DNA of 64,000 nucleotides from Geitlerinema sp. BBD 1991-9 (GCA_001657325.1 LWRO01000033.1:1-64000), one strand, 5' to 3'. Positions 43,712 to 54,871 are shown, counted from the first letter of the stretch. Made by a program: numbers and translations. Notes: generated from the sequence alone by a model not told the origin.

Positions 43712-45103
43712 TTACCGAGCGCCCAAACTCACTTCTCGATTTCCCGCTTCATCCTCAAGCACTTCCATCACTTCCCCCGTCAAGCTAAAAGCGCGAACCT
43801 CCGCAATTTTGACGCGAACCGTTCGACCTTTGAGTCGATCGAGATCCCCTTCAAAAAATGTCAAACGGTTACCCCGCGTGCGTCCCATCACTTGTTTGGG
43901 ATTTTTCGGATTGCAATCTTCGACTAAAACATCTTCCAGACGATGGAGATAGCGTTGAGATCGATCGGCAGCTTTTTGGGCAACTAGATGGTTGAGTCGT
44001 TGCAGTCGATCGCTTTTCACCACGTCGCTGAGTTGGTTTTCCCACTGTGCCGCTGGAGTCCCCGGACGCGGCGAGTAAGCCGCCGTATTGAGTTGGTCGA
44101 AACCAATATCTTCGACGAGTTTGAGCGTGTTTTGGAACTGTTCTTCCGTTTCCCCCGGAAATCCCACGATCGCATCTGCACTAATAGCAGCATCGGGCAT
44201 ATACCGACGAATGGTATCGATAATGCGACGGTATTTCTCGTGAGTGTAGCCCCGTGCCATCGCTTTGAGAACGTCGTTATCTCCAGATTGGAAGGGAATG
44301 TGAAAATGTTCGCAAACTTTTGGCAGTTCCTGACAAGCCCGAATGAGGCGTTCGGTGAAGTAGCGGGGGTGACTGGTGGCAAAACGAAGACGTTCGATAC
44401 CGGGTACGTCGTGAACGAAGTACAACAAATCGGTGAGCGTGTGTTTGTGCCGTCCCTCGGGAGTCGTACCGGGCAAGTCCCGCCCGTAAGCATCGATATT
44501 TTGTCCGAGCAAGGTCACTTCTTTGTAACCCTGTCGTCCGATTTCCTCCATTTCCGCCCGAATTGCCTCCGGCGTGCGGGATTGTTCGATGCCGCGCACG
44601 TTGGGAACGACACAGTAGGTACAGCGTTCATTGCACCCATAGATGACGTTTACCCAAGCCGTAACGCGGCTATCGCGGCGGGGTTTCGTGATGTCCTCCA
44701 TAATGTGGACGGGTTCCGTCGCGACCACTTGGGTTCCCGCAAACACTTGTTCGAGGAGGTCACCGAGGCGGTTGGCGTGTTGCGGCCCCATCACCAAATC
44801 CAGTTCGGGAACGCGCCGCAGCAAGGTTTCCCCTTCCTGTTGGGCGACACATCCGGCAACGACGAGGGTGAGATTGGGATTGTCCTGTTTGCGCTTGGCT
44901 TGTCGGCCGAGGTAGGAATACACCTTTTGTTCGGCGTTGTCGCGGATGGTACAGGTGTTAAAAAGAACGAGGTCGGCGGCTTCTGGGTTTTCCGTAGCCT
45001 GGAAATCGAGGGATTCGAGAATCCCTGCCATCCGTTCGGAATCAGCTTTGTTCATCTGACATCCGAAGGTGACGATGTGATAGTGACGGGGAGACGTGGT
45101 CAT
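43712..45103 (-). CDS. miaB: tRNA-2-methylthio-N6-dimethylallyladenosine synthase (463 aa)
   Basis: A radical SAM methylthiotransferase that adds a methylthio group to i6A37 in tRNAs reading UNN codons. The N-terminal UPF0004 domain binds one Fe-S cluster through [20 protein letters not shown] and VAGCVAQ. The radical SAM motif is CNERCTYC, with [11 protein letters not shown] after it. The C-terminal TRAM domain includes [21 protein letters not shown], shortened here. Start ATG 45103 ([17 protein letters not shown]) is preferred to 45130. It is cytosolic and a single gene, full length for bacteria. Confidence 0.95.
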   Translation of the reverse strand: MTTSPRHYHIVTFGCQMNKADSERMAGILESLDFQATENPEAADLVLFNTCTIRDNAEQKVYSYLGRQAKRKQDNPNLTLVVAGCVAQQEGETLLRRVPELDLVMGPQHANRLGDLLEQVFAGTQVVATEPVHIMEDITKPRRDSRVTAWVNVIYGCNERCTYCVVPNVRGIEQSRTPEAIRAEMEEIGRQGYKEVTLLGQNIDAYGRDLPGTTPEGRHKHTLTDLLYFVHDVPGIERLRFATSHPRYFTERLIRACQELPKVCEHFHIPFQSGDNDVLKAMARGYTHEKYRRIIDTIRRYMPDAAISADAIVGFPGETEEQFQNTLKLVEDIGFDQLNTAAYSPRPGTPAAQWENQLSDVVKSDRLQRLNHLVAQKAADRSQRYLHRLEDVLVEDCNPKNPKQVMGRTRGNRLTFFEGDLDRLKGRTVRVKIAEVRAFSLTGEVMEVLEDEAGNREVSLGAR

Positions 45104-46228
45104 CGGTACTCGGTCTGATATCTCAACCAAATCTTTATTCTAGCGAGTTGGCGTTGTAGAACACTTTGAAAAATATGAGGAAAACACAGAGCGTTCGATC
45201 GTTTGTCGAGCAAGTGCTCTGCTATGGCAAGCCGAACCCAGTCATGAAATTCCAAAACTTCTCTTCGCGTAGCTTAGACCTTTAGTCTGAAACGGGGGCA
45301 TCTCACTTTGGCGATCGAAACCCCACCCCTCCTCCCCTGAGCCAGGGGAGGAGGGGTGGGGTAGCGGGACGGAGTCCTTAGGCGGAGGGGTCATTCTACG
45401 ACCCCCTCTGAAACTGCATTTACACCTCAAGTCAGGTCGCCCGATTTTTGAGAGGTGTCACTTGAAAGATAAAGCGTTATTTAGCGAAGTGGTTGTATTT
45501 TGTAAAAAAACAAATCGACGATTGTCTCTCAAAATACAGTCCGGGATTTAGTCTTTGAACTCAAGCTCCTGGGATTTTTTCGTTTACTCGATCGACTTAC
45601 ATTTGAGGCTCAATAGAATTTATTGATGCTAGTTTTTGTTTTTGCAATTAAAATCTAACGTTCATATCGCATAAAGAAATATTTTTGCGCGGCGCTAACT
45701 GCTCTGATGTCCGATCGTTTTTATCGTATTTTATTTTTGGATAACACGCTTTAAGTTTATCGCAATACTGGATTTATTTTTTGTGATGTAGTAATTGCAA
45801 TTCTTCGATTGATTTGCTTGTTTTTTGCTTTTTTACACAAATAACTTACGAGGATTCACGTAGCTTTTCTATGTGGTTTTTAGCAATCGATCGAGGAAAA
45901 TTTTTTTCTTTACGGACTCTTTATGCGCTCTTTTGTAAGTCTTCAAAGACATTCCAGTGAGAATACAGTAAAATAAAGTAAGGGAAAATATGCATCTACG
46001 ACTTGTCTTGAAAACGCGCACAGTACAAGCATCGCAAGCAAGACTTAGCTTACTCTATCTACAGATTTGTGCGTTATGGTTTTCAACGCTCCTGCCCGCT
46101 AGATGACGATCTGCAAGCTCAGATGTTACCCTACAAAAAAATGCAGATTTAATTTATCTTTGGCAGGTTAAAACAATCCAAAGACAACAATCTTGACGTA
46201 TCGATCCCAGGAAAGACTGACAACACCC
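45104..46228. other. Long intergenic region before the giant RTX gene
   Basis: About 1.1 kb with no supported gene. The left third contains a perfect G/C hairpin repeat and a second hairpin of GGGGTC/GACCCC near 45390-45410. From about 45430 to 46190 it is strikingly AT-rich with T-runs, unlike coding DNA here. It likely holds the regulatory region of the RTX protein, and an sRNA cannot be excluded. Confidence 0.5.
45321..45361. repeat. Perfect 19-bp G/C hairpin repeat
   Basis: CCCCACCCCTCCTCCCCTG, loop AGC, then its exact complement. It resembles the interior of the dispersed cyanobacterial G/C repeats. The preceding GCATCTCACTTTGGC matches the terminal repeat of the MITE at 10074, so this may be a remnant of a related element. 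Confidence 0.7.
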
Positions 46229-49200
46229 ATGAATACCCTCTCACGCACCAGCCAAATCGTTTTTATCGATTCAAACGTTGATGGCTACTGCGATCTCGCC
46301 AACAATATCTTGACGGATATCGATGTAGTCGTACTCGATCGTCGTCAAAGCGGCCTTCGAGAAATTACCCGAGTTTTGAGTCAATATACAGACCTGAGAT
46401 CGATCCACCTCGTCGCCCATGGGGAACCTGGGGCTATCTACTTAGGTACGACAAAATTAGATGGGAAAACAGTCGATCGATACGCCGAAGATTTAAGACG
46501 TTGGGTGAAAGCGTTAGGTTCCCAGGCTGAAATTCTCTTGTACGGTTGTCAGAGTGCAGCCGGAGAAATAGGTCGCCAATTCCTGCAACACTTACACCAG
46601 CTGACCGATGCCAGCATCGCAGCCTCGACCCAAATTGTCGGACGCGGCCAGTGGAATTTCGATCGAGTTATCGGCCAACTGACGACCCCCCTTCCCTTCA
46701 CCGCAAAAACCTTAGCGACGTACCCCGGAACCTTCACTCCCGAAAACGCACTTTACGCAACTGGCGGAACCGATAACGAACAGCTTTTCGTCGTCGATCT
46801 CGACACGGGCGCACTCTCGAGTCCGGAAGATATTTTTCCCACCGGTTATACGATCCCGACCAATCCCAACAACGGCAATCCCGAACCCGGTACGTTTGCA
46901 TTGTCTCGCCGCTTCAACATCAACGACCCCAACGATCCGGGCTTGTTTTACTACTTCGATCGCGGTCGCGGTAACCCAACCCTTTACTCCTACAACCTCG
47001 AAACGGATACCATCACCGAGATTAACACCCTCAGCCTGCCAGCTGAAAACCGTCCCCTGTTTAAAATGGCGCAGTCCCAAGACGGGACGATTTACACCAT
47101 GACAAACGGGACGACCAACCTTTACCGGATCGATCCCGACACGGGAACGCTCATCCGTACACAAGCCATTTCTGGCGATGGCTTCCAAGCCGCTGGGGGC
47201 GATATCGCCTTCGACCCGGACGACGAAAACACCCTGTTCGCCAGTGTCACCCTCAACTCCGCAGGGACATACCTGCTCTACACGATCGACGTCAGCACGG
47301 GAACCGCGAGTCTCGTGGGAACGATCGTCGATGCGACCACCAGTACCTCCATCAATCCCAGAGGCGGGGGGTCTCTGGCCTTCGGCGCTGACGGTAACCT
47401 CTACGTCACCAGTAACAGCCAGATTTTCCGCGTCGATCCCAATACCGCTGAAGCCCAACTCATCGGGGCGACGGCAGCCACGCTCACCGACTTCGCCAGT
47501 TTACCCATTCCCGCCGTCGCCCTCGATATCACGGTTGAGAAAGAAGACGGGCAAACTGGAACGGGAAGCATCGACTCTGGAGCCGCAATCCAATACACCA
47601 TCACCCTGGAAAACAACGGAGTGACGGATATCAACGGTAACATCGCCCCAGGGGATATTACCGGACTGGAAATCTCGGACGTTCTGCCAGCAGATATCGA
47701 AAACGTTTCTTGGACGCTGACGGTGTTCGACGGTAACGGAGACGAAGTTCCCAGCCGAGGAGATAGCGGCAGCGGGGACATCAACGACGTTCTCGATCTG
47801 CCCGCCGAACATAAGGCCGTCTATACCATTCAAGCCAAGGTTGTAGATTCTCCCAGCACGGGCAGTATCTCGAACCAGGTGGACGTCAAAGCGCCTCCTG
47901 GGTTTGCCATTCTCCAACCCGATGGCACGCGGGTGAGTACTCTCGTCGATACCGACACGGTCAATATCAACAACCGTCCTCCCGAAGCACAGCCGGGCTT
48001 TAACAACGTCAAACCCGGCGAAACGATTTCCGTGGCGGGTTTGATCGGGATCGATCCTGAAGGCGATGACATTCAGTCTTACACCATCGATACACTGCCG
48101 CCCGAAGGCACATTGTTCCTCGACGGCCAACCTGTCCAAGCAGGAGACGAAATTTCGGCCGCTGACATCAGCAGACTGATGTTTACCGCCGCTGGCAACT
48201 TCGACGGATCGAGTTTTACCTACAGTGCCAAAGACGTCAACGGAGGGGTATCGAGTCCGGCCACCATTACCTTAAACAACCCACCCACTGCGACGGGGGG
48301 ATCGATCGACGTTCCGGCAAGCAACGATACCGTCCTCACTCCAACCCCACTCGACGGAGCCGACACAGACGGAACCGTGAGCGGCTATAAAATTACCAGC
48401 TTGCCCGATCCGTCCGATGGCACGTTGTTTATCGGAGATCCCGATAAAGGGGGTGTTGCCGTCCAAGCTGGGGACATCCTGACCCCCGAGCAAAGATTGC
48501 AATTAGTATTTCGAGCCGAACCGGGTTTCAACGGCGGATCGTTTGAATTCCAAACCATCGACGACGATGGCGCCCTCTCCGATGCTGCGGAAGTCATCCT
48601 CGGCAAAAGCAACACCCCCCCAGAAACCAACGACAACGTTATCGAGGAAGTTCCCGGCAGCAGTCCAGTTCAGTTAACAGGACTCGGCGGTACGGATGCC
48701 GAAGATCCAACCAGCGATCTGACCTTCAAAATTCTCGATCTGCCGGATGAAGGCACGTTGTTCATCGGCGATCCGACGCAACCCGGCGCCATTGCGGTGA
48801 CGAAAGACCAAGTTCTGACCCCCGCTCAACTTGCAGACCTATTCTTCGAGCCACCGGCTGGGGGTTTAACCGGCCCGGTCGATTTCCCCTATGCGGCCAT
48901 CGATAAAGACGGGACTCAAGATCCGACGCCGGCCACCGCGTTTCTCAAACCCCCGGCCAGTAACATTCCACCCGAAACAACGGAAACGACGGTAGACGTT
49001 CCCCCCAATACGGCGACCAGTTCGACCACTGTGCCGCCGGGGACAGCAACGCCGATTCCCGGCTTGGGTGGCAGCGATCCCGACGGCAACATTGCAGAAT
49101 TTCAAATCGATACAGTTCCAAATAACGGCACGCTCTACTTGGGCGATCCGGGCAATGGCGGCACGGTGATTCAAGCTGGGGATCGAATTCCCACCGATCG

Positions 49201-52075
49201 AATTGACGAGTTGTTTTTCCTCCCCCAACCCGGCTTTAGCGGTGGAAGCTTCACCTACTCGGCGATTGACGATACGGGGGAAGCCGATCCAACACCGGCA
49301 CAAGTGCAACTCACGGCAGGAAACAACCTGCCGGAAACCGACGGCGTTACGCAGAGTTTGCCCGATCCCGGTGAAGTCTTGAAGCTAAGCGGTCTCGGCG
49401 GCAGCGATTCCGATGGTAGCGTTGCATTCTACACCATCGAGACGTTACCCGCCTCCAGCGGTGGCGTGTTGTATCTCGGCCACCCCGAGGCCGGCGGCGT
49501 TCCCGTTCAAGCGGGAGATGTTCTGACCCCCGATCAGCTCGATCGATTGTTTCTACAAGTCAGCTCGACTCTCAACTTCAACGATGTCACCTTTACCTAC
49601 TCCGCAACAGACAACGACGGTGCAGTCGATCCCACTCCAGCAACCGTTCGGCTGACGCGGGGGAACTTGCCGCCAGAAACCGATGAATCGACAGTTCGCT
49701 TCGATTCCAGCGATACGGAAGTGCCGATTACAGGACTCGGCGGGAGCGACGAGGACGGTAGCGTTGCTTTCTACACCCTCAAAAGCCTTCCGCCTGAAAG
49801 TGAGGGAATCCTCTTCATCGGCGATCCGGCCAACAACGTTCGCGTCATAGACGGGCAAAAACTGTCTGAAGCAGAATTAAACCAACTGGTGTTCGTCCCC
49901 GGTGCAGACTTTAGCGGAACGACGACCTTCACCTACGCAGCAACGGATAACGTGGGTGTAGAAGACCCCACACCGGCAACGGTGACGCTGACCACAGAGC
50001 AACCGGCCACGCCCGAACCCCCCGACTTAAGCGATATTCTCAATCCCACGCCACCCAATCAACCCAATCCGAACGTCGTCGATCTGTGCTGTCCCGAAAC
50101 GCCCGACGTAGTAGCGATGCCCGAGGTGGAGGCATTGCTGTCGATCGAGTCAACGCTCGTAGACGCTCCCCCCGTTCTCAATACCGATGGTTTCGAGATT
50201 TCGATCGAACGCCGTCTTAATGGAACAGCGGGGGACGAGGCCCTCAATGGCGATTCAGGCAACGACGAACTCCAAGGATTTGAAGGAGACGACACCCTAC
50301 AGGGATTTGAAGGAGACGACTTTCTGCAAGGAGGCATTGCCAACAGCAGTTCCGACGACCTCGATCGAGATGCAATCGCTGGCAACCAAGGCAACGACCT
50401 CATCAGTGGTAACGAAGGCGAAGATACGATTTTTGCCGGAGAAGGGGACGATCTCGTATTTGGCGGCAAAGCGACGGATTTTATCTGGGGCGATCGAGAC
50501 AGCGACACCATTGCTGGAGACTTAGGCGACGATGCCATTGCCGGAGACGAACTGCTGCCGCCTGAAGACTCCACTGCCGGAATGGATTTACTCTACGGTA
50601 ACGGCGGCAACGACTCCCTCAACGGCAACGCCAACGACGACACGATCTCGGGCGGTGAGGGCGATGACTTTGCCGCAGGTGGCAAAGACAACGATCTCGT
50701 GTTCGGCGATGGTGGGAACGACTTCCTCCAAGGTAACTTGGGTGACGATTCCCTCATGGGTAGCAATGGAACGGGCGATGCAACGACCGAAGCCGACATC
50801 CTCCACGGCAACCCCGGCAACGATGTCCTCGTTGGGGGCATGGGTAGCGACACCCTCCACGGCGGACAAGATGCTGACTTCGTCGACGGTGGTGCCGACA
50901 ACGACCTACTCTTCGGCGATCGAGGAAGTGATACCCTGATGGGTGATGAAGGTAGCGATACGATTGTCGGTCGATCGCTCAACCCCACCGAACGAGATAT
51001 CGACGGATTCGACCTCATCTACGGCGGTGCGGGAGACGACTTTATCAACGGCAACGAACTCAACGACAGTATTTCCGGTGGCGATGGCGACGATCGAATC
51101 CTCGGCGGTAAAGACGACGATCTGATTTTCGGCGATCGAGGCGCTGACACCATCAAAGGTGAACTCGGCAACGACACCATCCTCGGCAGTCCCGTCGATA
51201 CCCTCGAAGGTATTTCCGATGCCGACGCGATCGCGGGCAACAACGGCGACGACCTCATCCAATCCGGTCACGGCGACGATATCGTGTTTGCCGGACGGGA
51301 TAACGACCTCGTCTACGCTGGAGACGACAACGATCGCGTGTTTGGCGATCGAGGTGACGATACCCTCTACGGCGGTAGCGGCAACGACACCGTCACGGGT
51401 GGAACCGGAAATCCCATTTCCGGTGACGAAGCCGATGCCGATGTGGTCTTCGGCGAAGAGGGCGACGATATCATTCTCGGCAGTCAAGGCAACGACAGTC
51501 TCATCGCAGGGGACGGCAACGATACGGCCCTCGGCGGTCAGAACGACGATATTATCTGGGGCGAAGCCGGAAACGACGAACTCATCGGCGATCTCGGGAA
51601 CGACACCCTCTGTGGGAACGAAGGCGACGACACCCTCATCGGTGCCAACAGCAACCTCAATCGCGCTGGTGACGGCGACGACCAACTCTGTGGCGGTGCG
51701 GGGAACGATCTACTCGTGGGCAACGAGGGCAACGACAAACTCAACGGAGGCACCGACAGCGACACCCTGTTCGGCGGTCAAGGGGACGACACGCTGATGG
51801 GTGGCGATGGAAACGACCTCCTCTTCGGCGATCGAGGGAACGATAGCCTCGTCGGGGGCAATGGCAGCGACGGGTTTGTGCTGTCCGCCAACGCTAACGA
51901 AACCATCGCCGACTTCCAACAAAACAGCGATTTCTTCGTCCTCGCCGGTCTCACCTTCGAGCAATTGAGTATCGTTCAGGTGGACAGCAACACCGTTATT
52001 CAAGTGGGCGGACAAACAATTGCGACCTTGAGAAGCATTACGGCCTCGGAAATCACCGAAGCTGATTTTCGGTAA
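46229..52075 (+). CDS. Giant DUF4347 / cadherin-like / RTX surface protein (1948 aa)
   Basis: Probably exported by a type I system and calcium-dependent. Order: an N-terminal DUF4347 domain (about 1-165; LRSIHLVAHGEPGAIYLG, ILLYGCQSAAG), a beta-propeller-like region (about 175-445), a DUF11-like segment (about 445-590), and six cadherin-like repeats of about 95 residues, each opening with N.PPET or similar and containing GTLFIGDP..GG..VQAGD..TP.Q. A Pro linker with CC follows, then many RTX nonapeptides (GGxGxDxxx) from about 1340 to 1880. A C-terminal cap ends EITEADFR. No N-terminal signal peptide, as usual for type I substrates. ATG 46229 is chosen, with AGGAAAG upstream. It likely acts in adhesion or sheath structure. 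No exporter gene is adjacent. Confidence 0.92.
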   Translation: MNTLSRTSQIVFIDSNVDGYCDLANNILTDIDVVVLDRRQSGLREITRVLSQYTDLRSIHLVAHGEPGAIYLGTTKLDGKTVDRYAEDLRRWVKALGSQAEILLYGCQSAAGEIGRQFLQHLHQLTDASIAASTQIVGRGQWNFDRVIGQLTTPLPFTAKTLATYPGTFTPENALYATGGTDNEQLFVVDLDTGALSSPEDIFPTGYTIPTNPNNGNPEPGTFALSRRFNINDPNDPGLFYYFDRGRGNPTLYSYNLETDTITEINTLSLPAENRPLFKMAQSQDGTIYTMTNGTTNLYRIDPDTGTLIRTQAISGDGFQAAGGDIAFDPDDENTLFASVTLNSAGTYLLYTIDVSTGTASLVGTIVDATTSTSINPRGGGSLAFGADGNLYVTSNSQIFRVDPNTAEAQLIGATAATLTDFASLPIPAVALDITVEKEDGQTGTGSIDSGAAIQYTITLENNGVTDINGNIAPGDITGLEISDVLPADIENVSWTLTVFDGNGDEVPSRGDSGSGDINDVLDLPAEHKAVYTIQAKVVDSPSTGSISNQVDVKAPPGFAILQPDGTRVSTLVDTDTVNINNRPPEAQPGFNNVKPGETISVAGLIGIDPEGDDIQSYTIDTLPPEGTLFLDGQPVQAGDEISAADISRLMFTAAGNFDGSSFTYSAKDVNGGVSSPATITLNNPPTATGGSIDVPASNDTVLTPTPLDGADTDGTVSGYKITSLPDPSDGTLFIGDPDKGGVAVQAGDILTPEQRLQLVFRAEPGFNGGSFEFQTIDDDGALSDAAEVILGKSNTPPETNDNVIEEVPGSSPVQLTGLGGTDAEDPTSDLTFKILDLPDEGTLFIGDPTQPGAIAVTKDQVLTPAQLADLFFEPPAGGLTGPVDFPYAAIDKDGTQDPTPATAFLKPPASNIPPETTETTVDVPPNTATSSTTVPPGTATPIPGLGGSDPDGNIAEFQIDTVPNNGTLYLGDPGNGGTVIQAGDRIPTDRIDELFFLPQPGFSGGSFTYSAIDDTGEADPTPAQVQLTAGNNLPETDGVTQSLPDPGEVLKLSGLGGSDSDGSVAFYTIETLPASSGGVLYLGHPEAGGVPVQAGDVLTPDQLDRLFLQVSSTLNFNDVTFTYSATDNDGAVDPTPATVRLTRGNLPPETDESTVRFDSSDTEVPITGLGGSDEDGSVAFYTLKSLPPESEGILFIGDPANNVRVIDGQKLSEAELNQLVFVPGADFSGTTTFTYAATDNVGVEDPTPATVTLTTEQPATPEPPDLSDILNPTPPNQPNPNVVDLCCPETPDVVAMPEVEALLSIESTLVDAPPVLNTDGFEISIERRLNGTAGDEALNGDSGNDELQGFEGDDTLQGFEGDDFLQGGIANSSSDDLDRDAIAGNQGNDLISGNEGEDTIFAGEGDDLVFGGKATDFIWGDRDSDTIAGDLGDDAIAGDELLPPEDSTAGMDLLYGNGGNDSLNGNANDDTISGGEGDDFAAGGKDNDLVFGDGGNDFLQGNLGDDSLMGSNGTGDATTEADILHGNPGNDVLVGGMGSDTLHGGQDADFVDGGADNDLLFGDRGSDTLMGDEGSDTIVGRSLNPTERDIDGFDLIYGGAGDDFINGNELNDSISGGDGDDRILGGKDDDLIFGDRGADTIKGELGNDTILGSPVDTLEGISDADAIAGNNGDDLIQSGHGDDIVFAGRDNDLVYAGDDNDRVFGDRGDDTLYGGSGNDTVTGGTGNPISGDEADADVVFGEEGDDIILGSQGNDSLIAGDGNDTALGGQNDDIIWGEAGNDELIGDLGNDTLCGNEGDDTLIGANSNLNRAGDGDDQLCGGAGNDLLVGNEGNDKLNGGTDSDTLFGGQGDDTLMGGDGNDLLFGDRGNDSLVGGNGSDGFVLSANANETIADFQQNSDFFVLAGLTFEQLSIVQVDSNTVIQVGGQTIATLRSITASEITEADFR

Positions 52076-52162
52076 GTCGATGGGGAATGAGATGATGAGG
52101 TGATGATGAGGGGAGGTGGTGATGAGGTCATCTCCCCATCTCCCTATCATTCGCCACCTTCA

Positions 52163-53824
52163 ATGTTTCGTTGGTTTCTCAAAAAACAGTCCCTCGATTG
52201 GCGCTCTCAATTGTGGACGATCTCGTCGGTTTCGATCGCGGTGTTGGTGGCTTCACCAATTCTGTTCGTCCTCAGTAGCATCTTCTTCGATGCCAGCGAA
52301 GTCTGGCAGCATCTCGCCGAAACGGTTTTATTCCGCTACGTTCGCAACTCCTTCATTTTGATATTGGGGGTGGGGGTAGGCGTGACGACGATCGGTGTGG
52401 GAACGGCGTGGTTGGTCACAGCCTGTCGCTTTCCCAAGGTGCGCCTGTTCGAGTGGGCGTTGCTGCTTCCCATGGCGGCCCCCGCTTACGTCCTCGCGTA
52501 CACGTACACGGACTTTCTCGAGTTTTCCGGCCCCGTCCAACGACTGTTACGAGAACTGTTCGGGTGGGAATACGGCGACTATTGGTTTCCTAACATTCGA
52601 TCGATCGGCGGTGCGATCGCGCTCCTGACTCTCACCCTCTACCCTTACGTTTATATGTTGGCGCGGGTCGCCTTTCTCGAACAATCTGTTTGTACTCTCG
52701 AAGCCAGTCGCGTGCTGGGGTGCAATCCCTGGCGCAGTTTCGCCACCGTTGCCTTACCCCTGGCCCGTCCCGCCATCGCCGCCGGAACAGCTCTCGCCTT
52801 GATGGAAACCCTCAATGACTTCGGTACCGTGCAGTATTTCGGTGTCGATACCTTCACTACCGGAATTTACCGTACCTGGTTTTCTATGGGCGAACGCATT
52901 GCAGCGACGCAACTCGCGGCCTTTCTCCTTTTATTTATATTCGGTCTCCTACTGCTCGAACGGTGGTCGCGCCGTCAAGCGGCGTACTATCAAACAACGG
53001 CTTCGTTCCAACAACCGCCGAGTTACCCACTGTACGGACTCCGTGCCTTCGGTGCGTTGGTCGCCTGTAGTCTACCCGTCATTTTCGGCTTTTTAATGCC
53101 CGGTGGCGTGTTGTTAGTGATGTCGATCGAGCGATGGCGCGAAACCTTCGACGATCGATTTTGGGATTTTGCCCGTCATAGCCTGATCCTTGCCAGTCTT
53201 ACCGCCGCACTCGGGGCGATCGTCGCCTTAATTCTCGCGTATGGCGTGCGACTCAATCCCTCCACTTGGATGCGCGGTGCCCTGCGCGTCGCCGCTTTAG
53301 GCTATGCCATCCCCGGTTCTGCCATCGCTGTCGGTGTCTTAGTACCCGCCGGTGCGTTCGACAACGCTCTCGATCGATGGATGACGGACACCTTCGGCAT
53401 TTCCACCGGACTTCTCCTCAGCGGAACGGTAGCAATTCTCATTTTCGCCTACCTGGTTCGTTTTCTCGCCGTCTCCCTCAGCAGTGTCGAATCCAGCCTC
53501 GGCAAAATCGCCCCCAGCCTCGACGAAGCCTCCCGCAGTCTCGGCTATACCCCATTCGCAACGCTGTTGCACGTTCACGTTCCCATGCTATGGGGAGGAT
53601 TGCTGACGGCGGCCATGATGGTGTTCGTAGATGTGATGAAAGAACTTCCCGCGACCATGGTCGTGCGTCCGTTTAACTTCGACACTCTGGCTGTTCGCGT
53701 CTACAATCTCGCCGCAGACGAACGACTCGCCGAAGCCTCCGGTCCAGCACTCGCCTTAGTCGTTGTCGGCATGATACCCGTCATTTTCCTCAGTTGGCGC
53801 ATTGCTCGATCTCGGTCTCGGTAG
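52163..53824 (+). CDS. ABC transporter permease, iron(III) type, FutB/SfuB-like (553 aa)
   Basis: Inner-membrane permease with two homologous halves of about six membrane segments each, as in ferric-iron transporters (SfuB/FbpB/FutB). Each half carries a coupling loop with the EAA pattern: LEASRVLGCNPWRSFATVALPLARPAI (shortened) in the first and LDEASRSLGYTPFATLLHVHVP in the second. It works with a periplasmic iron-binding protein and an ATPase, neither of which is in the window. ATG 52163 is preferred to earlier in-frame codons that lie in a GATGAG-rich repetitive stretch. It sits 87 bases downstream of the RTX gene with a G/A-rich gap. Confidence 0.9.
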   Translation: MFRWFLKKQSLDWRSQLWTISSVSIAVLVASPILFVLSSIFFDASEVWQHLAETVLFRYVRNSFILILGVGVGVTTIGVGTAWLVTACRFPKVRLFEWALLLPMAAPAYVLAYTYTDFLEFSGPVQRLLRELFGWEYGDYWFPNIRSIGGAIALLTLTLYPYVYMLARVAFLEQSVCTLEASRVLGCNPWRSFATVALPLARPAIAAGTALALMETLNDFGTVQYFGVDTFTTGIYRTWFSMGERIAATQLAAFLLLFIFGLLLLERWSRRQAAYYQTTASFQQPPSYPLYGLRAFGALVACSLPVIFGFLMPGGVLLVMSIERWRETFDDRFWDFARHSLILASLTAALGAIVALILAYGVRLNPSTWMRGALRVAALGYAIPGSAIAVGVLVPAGAFDNALDRWMTDTFGISTGLLLSGTVAILIFAYLVRFLAVSLSSVESSLGKIAPSLDEASRSLGYTPFATLLHVHVPMLWGGLLTAAMMVFVDVMKELPATMVVRPFNFDTLAVRVYNLAADERLAEASGPALALVVVGMIPVIFLSWRIARSRSR

Positions 53825-53944
53825 ATGGGGAGACGACCGGATAATGAGACATGAACGACTCTTCTCATCACCTCACCGCCTCACCGCCTCACCTCCCCAT
53901 CTCAATCTGATACATTAGATTCGGACTATTAGAGGAACTCGCGG
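53825..53944. repeat. Low-complexity gap with CCTCACCGC units
   Basis: Contains the triplet-rich run CACCTCACCGCCTCACCGCC and CTCCCCATCTC, the complement of the GATGAGG/GATGGGG run at 52079-52131 before the permease. The two flank the permease gene as rough inverted copies. No T-run terminator. Confidence 0.45.
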
Positions 53945-54871
53945 ATGGGTTATTTAGTTGCCACCACAAATATGAAAGGCGGTGTGGGGAAAACGACCTT
54001 AACCGTTAATTTGGCGGCGTGTTTGGCGAAATACCACCGCAAGCGCGTTCTCGTTGTCGATCTCGACCCTCAAATCAGTGCGACGCTGTCTCTAATGTCG
54101 CCGACCGACTTTGCAAAAATCCGCAAAGACAAAGGTACGCTCAAACACCTGATCCAAAAAGCAATTACGGGCGATCTCGGATACGGCGATGCGAAAGAAG
54201 TCGTTCGCTCTTATGCCGGAAACATGGGTGGGATCGACATTCTCCCCGGTGACATCGATCTATACAACGACTTTCTCGTATCGGAAGTTCTCTATAAAAA
54301 AGCTGTTCGCAACCCCGAACGAAACTTTGAAAGTGTGTGGAACTCTTTTGAAGATTCTCTCATGCACAACATCCTCAATCCATTAAAAAACACCTACGAT
54401 TTTATTTTTTTAGATTGCGCCCCGAGCTATAACTTGGTAACTCGGAGTAGTTTGGTTTGTAGTGATTTTTATCTAATTCCTTCTAAGGCAGAACCCCTGT
54501 CTTATATTGGAATGCAACTGCTCGAGAGACAGGTTAAAAAACTCGTTGAAACCCATCAAATCGACCCCAAAAAGCAAGCACAGTTAATCGGTATTGTTTT
54601 TACAATGTCCCGCAGCATTTTGGCAGGGCGATATTACAAACAGGTCATGAAACGGGTTCGTCAGGAATTTAACGACTCGCAAGTGTTTAAAACATCAGTG
54701 CCAATGGACGTGAGCGTTTCGCGGGCCGTGGATAGTTTCAAACCTGTTGTGCTGTCCGATCCGGATACAACGGGTTCAAAGGCGTTTAGAGCAGTGGCTC
54801 AAGAGTTTCTTCAGAAGCTTCAATCACTCACGCCAACGGCACAAAGCGTGCGGTTATCTAAGTTAGAATGA
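53945..54871 (+). CDS. ParA/Soj-family ATPase (308 aa)
   Basis: A cytoplasmic Walker-type ATPase of the ParA/MinD superfamily, used to position cargo such as plasmids, chromosomes or carboxysomes. The deviant Walker A is NMKGGVGKTT (Lys11 and Lys16), Walker A' is VLVVDLDPQISATL, and Walker B is FIFLDCAPSYN. The C-terminus continues past RSILAGRYYKQVMKRVRQEF. No ParB, McdB or other partner is adjacent, so its cargo cannot be named. Full length. It stands in its own unit, with the signal-peptide protein gene 64 bases downstream. Confidence 0.9.
   Translation: MGYLVATTNMKGGVGKTTLTVNLAACLAKYHRKRVLVVDLDPQISATLSLMSPTDFAKIRKDKGTLKHLIQKAITGDLGYGDAKEVVRSYAGNMGGIDILPGDIDLYNDFLVSEVLYKKAVRNPERNFESVWNSFEDSLMHNILNPLKNTYDFIFLDCAPSYNLVTRSSLVCSDFYLIPSKAEPLSYIGMQLLERQVKKLVETHQIDPKKQAQLIGIVFTMSRSILAGRYYKQVMKRVRQEFNDSQVFKTSVPMDVSVSRAVDSFKPVVLSDPDTTGSKAFRAVAQEFLQKLQSLTPTAQSVRLSKLE

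Noticed and set aside
43988-45118. Plus-strand frame of 376 codons opposite miaB
   Set aside because: miaB is unambiguous; the opposite frame is an artefact of codon bias and has no domain.
50059-51797. Several long frames in the RTX region on both strands
   Set aside because: Periodic repeats keep other frames open; the products are low-complexity Ser/Thr/Pro/Val runs.
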